Positions 52,265 to 61,970 of a stretch of 64,000 nt of DNA are shown here, in pieces. The number at the start of each line of letters is the position of its first letter. Position 1 is the first letter of the stretch. The stretch is from positions 1-64,000 of the forward strand of contig CAICTM010000325.1 in assembly GCA_903772945.1 (NCBI GenBank), read 5' to 3'. Under the pieces are notes generated by a model. It saw only the letters and a list, made by a program, of their open reading frames with translations, was not told where the DNA came from and ran no database searches. The stretch is from Seminavis robusta. Its lineage: Eukaryota; Bacillariophyta; Bacillariophyceae; Naviculales; Naviculaceae. Made by a program: the position numbers and the translations under genes.

Positions 52265-53740
52265 ATGGATCCAACAAGTATCTCCAATAAGCGTGCCTTG
52301 GCACTTGACGACGATGACGATGCCGGGAAACCATCCAAACAACCAAAAAGAGTGGAAAAGGCTGCTGAACCGGACGCCTGTCTGTTCTCCAAAGAAGACA
52401 TCTGGGTCAACAACATCCTTTCTTTCGTGGGCATGGGAGAGCGCGCCTTTATCGGCAGTGTGAACAAACAAATGAAAGACTTTTACCAACAGTATTGTGC
52501 CACGGTTGAAGACCCTCCTACAGTCTATCTGGACAACCTGAGCACCGACCCAAAGAATGATGACACGCGGTTGGCCGAGCCTGCTGACACCTTCTATGGT
52601 AATGTCTTTGCCAATTTGGAGTGTGCCGAGTACTGGGAGGCCACCAACGAGATGACACAAGATAACCGCGATCTAGCGTGTCATCAGGCGGCCAAATCAG
52701 GTATCCTCCGAATCGTTCAGTGGGCTTGCGAGAAGAACCCCGGCTTTCAAGATGAGATTACTTGTCAGTATGCAGCCGGAAATGGTCATTTGAAAGTTCT
52801 GCAGTGGCTGCACGACAACAACTTCCCGTTGGAGGCAGCAACACGCAACAGTGCTGCCGAAAATGATCAATTGGAAGTCTTGAAGTGGCTGGATGAGATT
52901 GGTTGTCAACCCGACGAAAAAACAAGCAGTGTGGCTGTGGCATGTGGATCTCTGGAAGTTGTCAAATGGCTCCATGCAACCCAGCGTCCATTGGAGGAAG
53001 ACCTATACATTACGGCTGTAGAACATGGCCAATTTGAGGTCCTTCAATTTCTGTGTGAAAAGGAATTCCCATGGGATGAAAACATTTGTTCCATTGCAGC
53101 CATGAATGGAGACATTCATATTTTGAAGTGGGCTCACAAAAAGGGATGTCCCTGGGATGAGAACACTTGTTGGAAGGCTGCCTTTTCTGGGCAGTTGGAT
53201 ACTTTGAAATATGCTCACAAAAATGGATGTCCTTGGAACGAAGAAACCTGCACAATGGCAGCTAAACATGGACACCTTGATCTTCTGACATGGGCTCGTG
53301 AAAACGGCTGTCCATGGGATGAAGAGGTATTTTATGAAGCCGCTCGGAAAGGTCATCTGGATGTGCTCAATTATGCTCATGACAATGGATGCCCCCCTAA
53401 TGAAGATACCTGCTTAGCTGCAGCGCTGGTTGGACAATGGGAGACCCTGCAGTGGGCCCATGAACATGGTTTCGCTTGGGATGCAGAAGTATGTGCTGGG
53501 GTAGCACTCGCAGGGAATCTGGATATACTCATGTATGCTCGTGACAATGGTTGTCCTTGGGACGAAAAGACTTGTGCATCTGCAGCGATGGGTGACCACT
53601 TGCATGTCTTGAAGTGGGCACGTGAAAACGGCTGTCCCTGGGATGAAAGAACCTATGCACATGCGAAATCCATGAAACATTCGGAGGTTCTGGCCTGGGC
53701 TGTGGCAAACGGTTGCCCACAAGACGCTGTAGCAGAGTAG
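52265..53740 (+). CDS. ankyrin-repeat protein with F-box-like N terminus
   Basis: The 491-residue protein starts at the ATG at 52265. Residues 1-90 are variable, with a helical part (DIWVNNILSFVGMGERAFIG) that resembles an F-box. From about residue 140 there are some 11 ankyrin-type repeats of about 27-33 residues built on 'VLKWARENGCPWDE.TCA.AA..GHL', e.g. LKWAHKKGCPWDENTC, LTWARENGCPWDEEVF, LKWARENGCPWDERTY. Such repeats are greatly expanded in algae and giant viruses. This copy has normal host context, so I regard it as a host gene. It may be a protein-binding adaptor. It is intronless. Confidence 0.85.
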   Translation: MDPTSISNKRALALDDDDDAGKPSKQPKRVEKAAEPDACLFSKEDIWVNNILSFVGMGERAFIGSVNKQMKDFYQQYCATVEDPPTVYLDNLSTDPKNDDTRLAEPADTFYGNVFANLECAEYWEATNEMTQDNRDLACHQAAKSGILRIVQWACEKNPGFQDEITCQYAAGNGHLKVLQWLHDNNFPLEAATRNSAAENDQLEVLKWLDEIGCQPDEKTSSVAVACGSLEVVKWLHATQRPLEEDLYITAVEHGQFEVLQFLCEKEFPWDENICSIAAMNGDIHILKWAHKKGCPWDENTCWKAAFSGQLDTLKYAHKNGCPWNEETCTMAAKHGHLDLLTWARENGCPWDEEVFYEAARKGHLDVLNYAHDNGCPPNEDTCLAAALVGQWETLQWAHEHGFAWDAEVCAGVALAGNLDILMYARDNGCPWDEKTCASAAMGDHLHVLKWARENGCPWDERTYAHAKSMKHSEVLAWAVANGCPQDAVAE

Positions 53741-54183
53741 ATGTGATTAACTCGGATTAGGTGAACTCGAATAACCCAGCTTCAATCTTATTGTGCACGT
53801 TCCAATGACTATCTTGCTAGCTCCCACACTTGACGTTTGTTGCAAACAACTGCTCCTAGAGTTGAAGGTTGCGAATGCTTTGCCTAGTACCGTAGCCAGC
53901 CGTTGCTGGTCTTTCCTTCTCGAATTTGTTTCGAGGGCCAGCCCGCTTATGTAGGCAAATGCGATCCATGGGTTCAAGTGTACCGGTATGCGCCAGGTCG
54001 ACACTTTGGGGCACCCTGTGTATGTAAGATGGAACCACAACCACTGGGCCGTAGCTGGCTGGCTGGTGGTGATGATGCCTTGTTTGCTTGCCCCTTGCTG
54101 CCGAAGATTCCATTCGTTCGTTCCTTTGGCTGCCGCTTGGTTGGAGTGATTCTGCTTCTCCCACTCTACCGCACGCTGCACTA
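53741..54183. other. intergenic, convergent 3' ends
   Basis: About 440 bp. A minus-strand frame at 53747-54259 overlaps the next gene and looks like a shadow. TACCGGTA occurs at 53981. Confidence 0.5.
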
Positions 54184-55293
54184 TTAACCAAGTCTGGAGA
54201 CAATGGCCTTTAACTCCCAACTGTTCCCAAGACACAGGGTGTCTGTATCCCGGGCCCATTTGCGGAGTTTCTTTTCAATGGCCTCGGCCACCCGTTCTTG
54301 AAAGGCAGTCATCATGGCATGATAGACAATGGGTTTGCTTGCCAATAGGGGATCCTGCGGAATGGCTTGGCATGGTTTTGTAATGAAAAAGGCACACCAA
54401 TCGGCGGCACAAGAGTCGCCGAGCTTGCGAGCGCCACTACCCGTCTTGTCATAGGCAGTGGTCAATCCAGCGCCACTGCGCAACGAGTCATCAAAGAGAT
54501 CAATTTCCGGCAGTGGGCCATCTGGCTTTCCGTCTTCGCCATTGACCTTTTCCAAAACAGCAGTGCTCACATTGGCACCAAGACCGTTTCGGTCGTCTTC
54601 ATCGAGAGAATCGGTTGGGCTTTCGCTGGGGATGGCACTGGGTGACTCACTCGGAGATATTGACGGGGAAACCGAGGGATCAAAACTGGGGGATGCTGAC
54701 GGTGACAACGAGGGTTCTATGCTCGGTGACATGGAAGGAGCTCCACTCGGTTCAATGGAAGGGGCGCCACTCGGTTGAATGCTGGGGGGTGCACTCGGGT
54801 ATGCGCTGGGATCTATACTTGGGGCGGCGCTGGGGTGTATACTTGGTGATGCGCTGGGACCACTGCTTGGTATAGAGCTGGGAGAACCACTAGGCACTTC
54901 GTATTCATAGTACATGTCTTCCAAGACGTCTTTTTCGGTCATGTGGGGGAAAGCCTGATCGTATTGGGAGTCTGTGGCTACTGGGGTATCGCCATTGGCC
55001 CACTTGGCATCCGCTCCTAGCTTTTCAAAGGCCAAGAAAAAGTTGTGAATGGGGAGTCCATCCAATCCAACCAGGACGTCAGTCTGTACTAGTGAGTGCA
55101 GCAACGCTTCAATGATACTAGTCTCTTGACTACTACAAGGCGTCAAGGTATTGTCGGGAAAGGTTGCCTGCAACTGGACGCTGTAGGTATCGCAGACTTC
55201 CAGACCAAACGTGTTTGCCACCAATAATAGAAGGAGGGACGATAGCAACAACCAACTGCAGGTACCTCTTGACGATATTCTTGAGTGGTCCAT
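54184..55293 (-). CDS. secreted protein with a PSxxPS repeat linker
   Basis: The 369-residue protein has a signal peptide (WLLLSSLLLLLVANTFG). A conserved-looking N-terminal part with few Cys (CDTYSVQLQATFPDNTL) is followed from about residue 135 by a linker of some 25 repeats of the form PSxxPSxxPSxxPS. The C-terminal part (LGDSCAADWCAFFITKPC, then VAEAIEKKLRKWARDTDTLC) has paired Cys and may be disulfide-bonded. Pro/Ser tetrapeptide linkers are typical of diatom cell-wall and cell-surface proteins, where Ser is often glycosylated. A frustule or extracellular-matrix role is plausible. No family name is recognised. Confidence 0.8.
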   Translation of the reverse strand: MDHSRISSRGTCSWLLLSSLLLLLVANTFGLEVCDTYSVQLQATFPDNTLTPCSSQETSIIEALLHSLVQTDVLVGLDGLPIHNFFLAFEKLGADAKWANGDTPVATDSQYDQAFPHMTEKDVLEDMYYEYEVPSGSPSSIPSSGPSASPSIHPSAAPSIDPSAYPSAPPSIQPSGAPSIEPSGAPSMSPSIEPSLSPSASPSFDPSVSPSISPSESPSAIPSESPTDSLDEDDRNGLGANVSTAVLEKVNGEDGKPDGPLPEIDLFDDSLRSGAGLTTAYDKTGSGARKLGDSCAADWCAFFITKPCQAIPQDPLLASKPIVYHAMMTAFQERVAEAIEKKLRKWARDTDTLCLGNSWELKAIVSRLG

Positions 55294-56189
55294 TGTGGAT
55301 GGTAACGCTTTCCCTGGGTTTTGGATATTGTGTGTGGTCCTCTGTTGATAGAAACCGTGCTACCTTGCGTGACAATCAGAAGTGATGATACTCACTCGGT
55401 CGTCACAATGGGACTAGCTAGTCTGTAATGCCCGCTTAGATTTGGAGAGGGCAACGAAGGCTGGGTGACTGTGCAATGCGCCCAACCGGTTTATCTTCCT
55501 CGACTTGTGCAATTGGGGCAAGAAGGATGATCGATCTTGGCTTCATGCCCTCTTCGTTGTCTACCGGTACCCTTGGTTGCATTTTGTTCCATTTGGTGGG
55601 ACCAGTTGTGACTCTGTGATGGTAAGCACTTCTCGGCAGTCGTGCATGGCACAGGAGAAGATCAGCCATAAATGATCTCAGAATCTGGATTAACACTGGC
55701 AGTCACTGGCATAGTTAAGACAGTTTCCAGATTGTTGTATCTAAGTAGAGTACTCAAGGTTTTACTAGGTCATGTATGCTTTGTCATACTGGTACGTACG
55801 GAGTCCCATTTTGTAAATCTCAAAGACCGCGACCTGGTTTCGAGCACGAATGATCGGAGATCATTCACGGACAATCCTGACTCAGAATATATTTATTTAT
55901 TTATCTGGGATCTGCAACCTCGACGATCCAGATGCGACCAGAGACTGTTGCAACAGACTCGACTCGACTCCTCGAGCAGTGCTGAAGTAGTGCGGACAAA
56001 GCAGCGTACTGATTTCTAATCTGTCTGGATAGAAGAGAAGAAAGGAAGGGAAAGCGCAAGCAAAAAACTTTGGTTGGTCTTGTTCATACCAAGGGTATCC
56101 AAACTGCTTCCACTCGGCTTTGTCACGGACAAACAAACACACAAACACACGGATCGAATCAATCCATCGACCCTCCAAACAACTCCACA
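55294..56189. promoter_or_regulatory. divergent upstream region
   Basis: About 900 bp between the PSxxPS gene and the Erv1 gene. TACCGGTA occurs at 55562. Frames at 55672-56019 and 55897-56190 are not protein-like. Confidence 0.4.
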
Positions 56190-56829
56190 ATGCCGATTGA
56201 CGATTTTGAAAGGATCAAGAAATCTCTTCCTTCCAAGGGATTTTCCAACGCCAAGAACATTCTGGATGACTGTGATCGTCCAGCCTGTGAGGATACCGCA
56301 TCCGCATTGTCCGCTGCCTTGAAACACGCCTCCAAACAAAAGTCGCCAAAATCAAACAGTACTAGCACCATTAGTAATTGTCCACCCACGAAAAATGCAC
56401 TGGGAACCAATTCTTGGAGTTTGCTCCATTCCATGGCAGCCTGGTATCCCGAACGACCAACGCCCTCGGAGCAAACTATGATGCAACAATTCTTTACCAG
56501 TCTGGCCAGGTTCTATCCATGTACCTGGTGTGCTCAAGACTTTCAACAGAGTATTCAAGAAAAACCAATCCAGTGAGTACGGTACACTCATGACATAGTC
56601 TACTCAATGTATTTCTGGACATTCTTTTGGATTGCTGCTTACTGTAACTCACTTTCTTTCTTTTTGCAATGTGTTTTGAAGGACCGCGTCCAGGGAAGAT
56701 CTGTGTATATGGCTCTGCGAACAGCACAACATTGTCAACAAAAAGCTAGGAAAACCAATATTCAAATGTGACATCAAAGGCTTGGATGAAAGGTGGCGAA
56801 AAAGCAGTGATCCTAAATGCCAGCCGTAG
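56190..56829 (+). CDS. ERV1: Erv1/ALR-type FAD-linked sulfhydryl oxidase
   Basis: Exon 1 (56190-56572) and exon 2 (56682-56829) join across a 109-bp intron (GTGAGT...GAAG, phase 2) to give 176 residues. The Erv fold is clear: LGTNSWSLLHSMAAWYPERP, the redox-active pair in FYPCTWCAQDF, and after the join TASREDLCIWLCEQHNIVN, then KPIFKCD, which holds the structural Cys. The N-terminal region has extra Cys (DDCDRPACEDT), as in shuttle arms of Erv1 enzymes. These enzymes re-oxidise Mia40-type receptors in the mitochondrial intermembrane space and pass electrons to cytochrome c. The next gene downstream encodes a twin-CX9C protein, a typical substrate class. Confidence 0.9.
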
Positions 56830-57316
56830 CTGTAATAACAACATACTACCATCAGCGACCCTACTTCCCGACAACAGTAAATTCTAGCTAGACATCTAGA
56901 CATAGACATATGCATCAGTGCTCTGTAGATGATGAAATATGTGTCACCGGTCCAGTCAGTTTGAAGGCTGGCAGCTGTGTCGGTGGAGAGTGAGCTTCAA
57001 GGTCAGGGACTGGTGATCTATCGTGCAAAACCCTGGGCCCTCCAACCTTAAGAACTGTCTTGAACCTTGTATAGACTAGCCTCTAATGAGTCGAGTAGTC
57101 AGTTAGCCTGAGCATAATATTATGCGGTCAGCAATAGGCACTGCAGCAGCGAAGACTGGCCTTCCAAAGATGCTTGATGATGCCGGTGACTGTCCAGATC
57201 CCGGAGGATTGGTATTGGCAGCTTTACCTGCTTATCCAGAGAGCCAACCCTTTCGATCACCACAGAAGAGCCTCCAAAGGTTGTTGGTTGGCTTTTTTGT
57301 GAGAGGCATCATCAAC
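56830..57316. other. intergenic between Erv1 and the twin-CX9C gene
   Basis: About 490 bp. The coding frame of the next gene stays open upstream to 57122, but that part has no mitochondrial or CHCH features, so I take it as leader sequence. Confidence 0.45.
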
Positions 57317-57556
57317 ATGGCGGGCAAACAAGCAACGGAACAGGTGCAGGGCAAAGTGGTTTGCGAGAATTGCGACAAGAGCACCCAAAAAGATCTTCCT
57401 GACAACACAATTGCATCTTCAGGCAATGCATGCGGTGATTTCTACCAGTCTGTCTCGGCCTGCATGACGGAGAACAAGGGGCAGGTGTCTGCCTGTGCCA
57501 AGGAGTGGGACGCTTTCAGAAAGTGTCATGACGACGACAAGCTGCGAAAGCAATAG
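57317..57556 (+). CDS. small twin-CX9C (CHCH) protein
   Basis: From the ATG at 57317 the product is 79 residues. Two Cys-x9-Cys pairs are exact: CGDFYQSVSAC and CAKEWDAFRKC, separated by 8 residues (MTENKGQV), which folds into a helical hairpin with two disulfides. An earlier CENC pair lies in the N-terminal arm. Twin-CX9C proteins live in the mitochondrial intermembrane space and are imported by the Mia40/Erv1 relay; many are respiratory-chain subunits or assembly factors. An upstream in-frame ATG at 57122 would add 65 residues, which I think less likely because the 79-residue form has the usual size of the family. Confidence 0.8.
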   Translation: MAGKQATEQVQGKVVCENCDKSTQKDLPDNTIASSGNACGDFYQSVSACMTENKGQVSACAKEWDAFRKCHDDDKLRKQ

Positions 57557-57892
57557 AGAATTGTAAGCAGCGATAGAGCAAGAAAATTGATACGGCTGGC
57601 TGTCAGGAGCAGGAGTTGTTATGACGAAGGGCTTCGGCACCAGCTAGCTAGTAGCTATAGTTGGTAGTCTACTGTACCGTAGCGCTACAGTATCACCATC
57701 GCGTAGAATCTTGTACTATTATAGTGTTACAGAGTAACCCTTCGGTTTATTGAAACCATCATAAAGCTCCAACCATGACAGCGCAACGGAATTGATTTGA
57801 AATAGGTGCCATAGCACAGCCCGGAGCATCCCCAAAAGTAATATACTGCAAGCCTATCGAACAGGCAAATTTGCTATACGCGTCTTTCAACT
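57557..57892. other. intergenic, convergent 3' ends
   Basis: About 340 bp with a GCTAGCTAGTAGCT run near 57643. The last Rad21 exon begins just beyond it. Nothing coding is supported. Confidence 0.5.
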
Positions 57893-60745
57893 TCAGCTTG
57901 ATGCTGGAGCATCCTCCGAAAAGCGGTTTCCAGGCAAAAGCTAAAAAGAAAGAGAAAAGGAAAAGAAGACGCAACGTGAGTGCAGGTCCAAAGAGGACGG
58001 ACGGACAAAAACAAAAGCGAGTACAACTTACTCGGATGTCTCCATAGGCTTCATCTTGATCCACTTCCACAAAGTCCCAAGTTTTGAGTTGCAAGATTTC
58101 GAAAAAGACTCCAGCAGCAGTTCGGCGAGAACAGTTCTTGCTCAAATCTCCAAAGACAAGATGGTCCTTTTTGTCTTCACCGCTGGAAGTCTTGGTGCCG
58201 CCCTTGTCTCCCATGGTTCGCTGGAGAAGCTGTAGGACACGGACCGTGTGCTTGTGCCACTTGGAGTTGCTCGATACCAATTCGGTTCCGGCTGCCTGGC
58301 GCATGTCTTCCTCGCGGTCCTCATCGTCGTCTTCGTCATCAACGCCCTTGCCACCCAACGCATCATTGACGAGTCCCCAGGTTCCCAAACCGTATTCGTT
58401 CTCTCCTTCCTGTTGGGCCTTTTCTTCCTCGCTGGAACGGCTCGATTCGTCGTCCGCCTCCTTGGTTGCTGTCGACTTGGCGTCCTGCTGCTCTTCCTGT
58501 TGCGCTTCTTCCTCCTCTTCGTCGTCAAAGGGCAAAGGAGGCGCATCCTCGCCATGGATTCCCATGTCACCTTCTTCATCGTTCTGGACATCATCGTCAG
58601 GCATGGGTTTGGGTGGCTCATCGTCGTCGTTCGGCAAAGGCATCGGCTCGTCATCCTCTTCTTGTTGTTGCATGTCCTCACCGCCGACCTCTGCAGGAAC
58701 TTTGGGCTTGCCATCGACCGTGACTTCTCCGCTCTGGTCGTCCTTGGATTCCTGATCCTTGTCGGCCCGTGCCTTTTCGACTTCCTCCTCCTCTTCTTCC
58801 TCTTCCGCGTCATCCTTCGCTGCGAGTTTGGGATATGGAGAGGGTTTTCCTTCAACATGAGCCAGGTTGTTGCGCCACAGCTGCAGCAATTCTGGAGCCA
58901 GCTGTCCATCATCTCCCAAAGAAGGTCGAATCAAAAGCTCTTCAAACGGCAAGGTATCACGAAGCAGATGATCGTCCTCTCCTTCTCCAAACTCCAGGAT
59001 TCGCCCATTGGCTGAATTGGGTCGCATTCCCTCTGTTCCCTGGGTCATGGCAGAAAGAGTGGCCAATCCCGAAAAGTGTGAGGCTGCTTCTTGCTCTTGA
59101 GTTCCAAGAGTGAGGTTTCCAGGAGATGCCTGCGACAAAGAGGCATCCAAAGTGTTGTTGTCGTTGCTGTTGTTGCCATCGACATTCCAATCGGCCGGAT
59201 GAGCCACATTCTGCAAGGTAATATCACTCGTATCCCGCAACATCTTCTTGATGTGCTCTCCCTCCAATTCCGTGGAATCATTGTCAATGACAATCTTGCG
59301 TCGCGTGCGTCGTAGTTTCTTGGGTCCTTCTTGTCGAGTGCGCTTCTTTTTTGGTTTTTCTTCTTCTTCGTCCTCATCCGAGACACTGGGCTGGGCCGGA
59401 GCCGCGGGCGACTCGTCCAATCCCCCCACGGCGGCCGCGCCACCACCAGTGGTACTATCTTTGGAAAAGGACAAATCGCCGGCGTTTTCCTCGTCGTCGT
59501 TGATATTCACGGCGGCATTGTCGTCATCGTCATCGACGTCTCCGAGTGGAATTTGTCCCATGGCAGCATCGTCGTCGTCGTCTCCCGGAATGGGAAAGCT
59601 GGCCTCCGACATGCCTCCGGGTGTGGCTGGAGGGGCGGCCTTTTCCTTTTTGCCAATGACGCTAGCGTCGTCTCCTTGAATGGAGATCTGTGACATAATA
59701 ATGCATACCAAATGATTAGAAAAATTTAAAAAACAATCAAATAATATAGAAGAATAAGAATAGAATCAAAACTCACCTCGGCATTGTTTTCTGACAACAT
59801 GGAATCATCCGCCGCTCGAGCCACTTCAATTTCCGACACTCGCGAGGAATCGGGTAGTTGTTCCTCGTCGTCGTCCTCCATGGCCAAGGGTGGCGCCGCA
59901 TCATCGTCATCCGCCAAGGGCATGGGCTCGTCCTCTTCATCGTCGCTTTGCGCCTGCTTGTTGTCATCGTCATCATCATCCTTGGGAAGTCCCAAATCTT
60001 CGGCTTCCGGGTCAAATTCTTGCCATTGTTCTTCCGGCTGTTGTTGGGAGGATTGCGTAGGAGCAGTACCACCAAAAGCTCCAAAAGACCATTCATTGGG
60101 AGAATCCTCTTCCGTTTGTTGTTGTGTGGTCGTCGATTGTGACTCGTGATTCATGCGCTCTTGCGTATTTCCCTGCGATTGCTGTTGTTGCTGATGCTGC
60201 TGTTCTGCCAAGACCCATCGTTCGGCCAATTCTTGTTCCGTCATTTCATTCAAATCGACCGGCACGGCAAATCCAGTGGCATCTCCGTCATCGTCCACCA
60301 CAATGGCATTGGGATCCAACAGAAAATCTTGGTATTCTCCAAAATTGGAATTGTTGACAGTGGTAGCACCACCAGGTTTGGTAGGATCTCCAATGACGAC
60401 CAAATCAATGGAATTGGTATTGGTATTGCTGTTGTTGTTACTGTTGGAATTGCCGTCATTCTTGGCGTCATTGCGAAAGGCCATTTTGATCTTGACCATG
60501 GCTTCGGTGCAATCGGTCAGACAGTACTTGACTTGACGAGAGTAAATCCGCACCACGCCCAACAACAAGTGGCCGCTGACACGGAGCGCCAATGGAACCT
60601 GCGGATGGACAATGCTCTCGACGGAAGCGGCAATGTCGGTGCCGAAAATCTGCACACGGTTCATCTTCTTGTCGCCCCAATGCGCCGCTTGCCATACTTT
60701 GCCCAGTGGGCCCTTCTTGGCCAAGATGATTTGAGAGTAGAACAT
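57893..60745 (-). CDS. RAD21: cohesin kleisin subunit Rad21/Scc1
   Basis: Exons 60745-59777, 59687-58032 and 57940-57893, with introns of 89 and 91 bp (both phase 0), give 890 residues. The start [20 protein letters not shown] and the stretch [20 protein letters not shown] are the N-terminal kleisin domain that binds SMC3. The C-terminal winged helix that binds SMC1 reads [20 protein letters not shown], then [15 protein letters not shown] across the last intron. Between them lie some 650 residues of acidic low-complexity sequence (runs of Asp and Glu, Gln-rich parts). It holds sister chromatids together until separase cleaves it. The last 16-codon exon was found by hand from the family's conserved end. 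Confidence 0.92.
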
Positions 60746-61352
60746 GATCTACTATACTCAAGTAGAAGTAGACGTAGGAATGAGATGGAGGTGGAGGTGA
60801 TTTGTTTTTGTGTCTTTATTTACAAAAGTTAATTTGGGGGTGGAGTGAAATAAAATGAGGAATAAAGAGAAGCTTTCTTTTGAGGCCGCCGTCAAACAGA
60901 GAAGAGAAGAATTTCATGCCAACCCAACGGAAGATGGGATTTACAGTACCTTGGAAAATGCCGCCGCACCGACACCTTGGATTTGTTGCCTCTTGTCTTG
61001 CTACCCTCTGCTGATTAGTCTGTTGTTGCTGCTATTGTCGCAAACAGGAAGGGACGTTTACATGGAGACAAGATAGATGGTGCTTGCTTTGACCCAACCA
61101 CAATGATGAGCAGAGGCGAGAGCAACCTTGAATTCTGCGTAAGCTTTGTTAACTTCTCTACGGGGTTCTCCTTTTTCGCTTTCTTGCAGTTTCGTGCGCT
61201 GCTCTCCAGGCGACGAGCACGCAAGACTGGCCCAGTTTGAATCTTTTGGCGGCACCTTGTGAGAGGATGCTGACAGACTTATTTCTATTCCTCGATGCCA
61301 CGCCACGATCCTTTTTCAATTATAACGATAAACCAACTCTTTGCTTGCTACG
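60746..61352. promoter_or_regulatory. upstream region of Rad21 with a small open frame
   Basis: About 600 bp. A 73-codon frame on the plus strand (60855-61076) begins MRNKEKLSFEAAVKQRREEF and ends with a hydrophobic run (YPLLISLLLLLLSQTG). It could be a small tail-anchored protein or a first exon, but I cannot support it. Confidence 0.3.
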
Positions 61353-61744
61353 GGACCTCTGTGGAAACGTCATTCGTGGCAAATTACTTAAGAGCATACA
61401 CCAAGGCTTAAGAGACGATAGAAATGATTTAAGAGACGATAGCTTTCGTCTCCTATATTTAGGAGACGATTCATTAGGAGACGCTCTATTTAGGAGACGA
61501 TCGTTTCGAAATAGGAGACGATCCGAAAGATTCAAAGACTATACCATACAGTTTACATGGTGCACTTAGGAGACGATCCGTTGAGAATAGGAGACGATCC
61601 GTTGAAAATAGGAGACGATTTAAGAGGAGATGAAAGATTTAAGAGACGTCTCCTATTTTTAGGAGACGAAATCCATTAAATAGGAGACGATCAAAAGGAT
61701 TTAGGAGACGATCGGTTGCACGACTCGAATTTCCACAGAGGTCC
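61353..61744. mobile_element. fold-back (MITE-like) element filled with a GGAGACGAT motif array
   Basis: A perfect 15-bp inverted repeat, GGACCTCTGTGGAAA, bounds the unit at 61353-61367 and 61730-61744, and weak similarity extends inward (TCATTCGTGG versus TCGAGTCGTGC). Between them the motif (G/A)GAGACGAT occurs about 13 times in direct orientation at irregular spacing of 15-45 bp, plus two inverted copies that form hairpins of the form CGTCTCCTA-N4-TAGGAGACG. There is no coding frame. No clear target duplication is visible. It looks like a non-autonomous DNA element. Confidence 0.6.
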
Positions 61745-61970
61745 TGTGGGCATCAAGCCTTGTCTCCGAAGAAAGGAAGAGCATTCCTGGCAACGAAGCT
61801 TATTAGCTATGGTATCTAGCTAGTAGTGGTATCAGATTTGATTGTGTGACAGTACCAGTACCGGCACCGGTACTTCTCCAACCACCGAACGTATTAGGTT
61901 GACTGAGGAGAGCGGTTTATTCGGCGCAATTTGCTACATTTGGCTACCGTAGCTAGACAAACATGCTCCT

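Noticed and set aside
52265-53740. Viral origin of the ankyrin-repeat gene
   Set aside because: Similar repeats occur in giant viruses, but the gene sits among normal host genes and no other virus-like gene is nearby.
53747-54259. Minus-strand 170-codon frame
   Set aside because: It overlaps the 3' end of the PSxxPS gene in another frame and has no recognisable features.
58084-59015. Long plus-strand Ser-rich and hydrophobic frames
   Set aside because: They are antisense to the acidic low-complexity part of Rad21; Asp/Glu codon runs give such frames on the other strand.
60855-61076. Small frame with a hydrophobic C terminus upstream of Rad21
   Set aside because: There is no homology signal, no second exon could be found, and it lies within the presumed promoter; kept only as a note.
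61389-61720. CRISPR-like array of short repeats
   Set aside because: The repeated core is only 9-12 bases, spacing is irregular, both orientations occur, and the genome is eukaryotic; the flanking inverted repeat points to a fold-back element.
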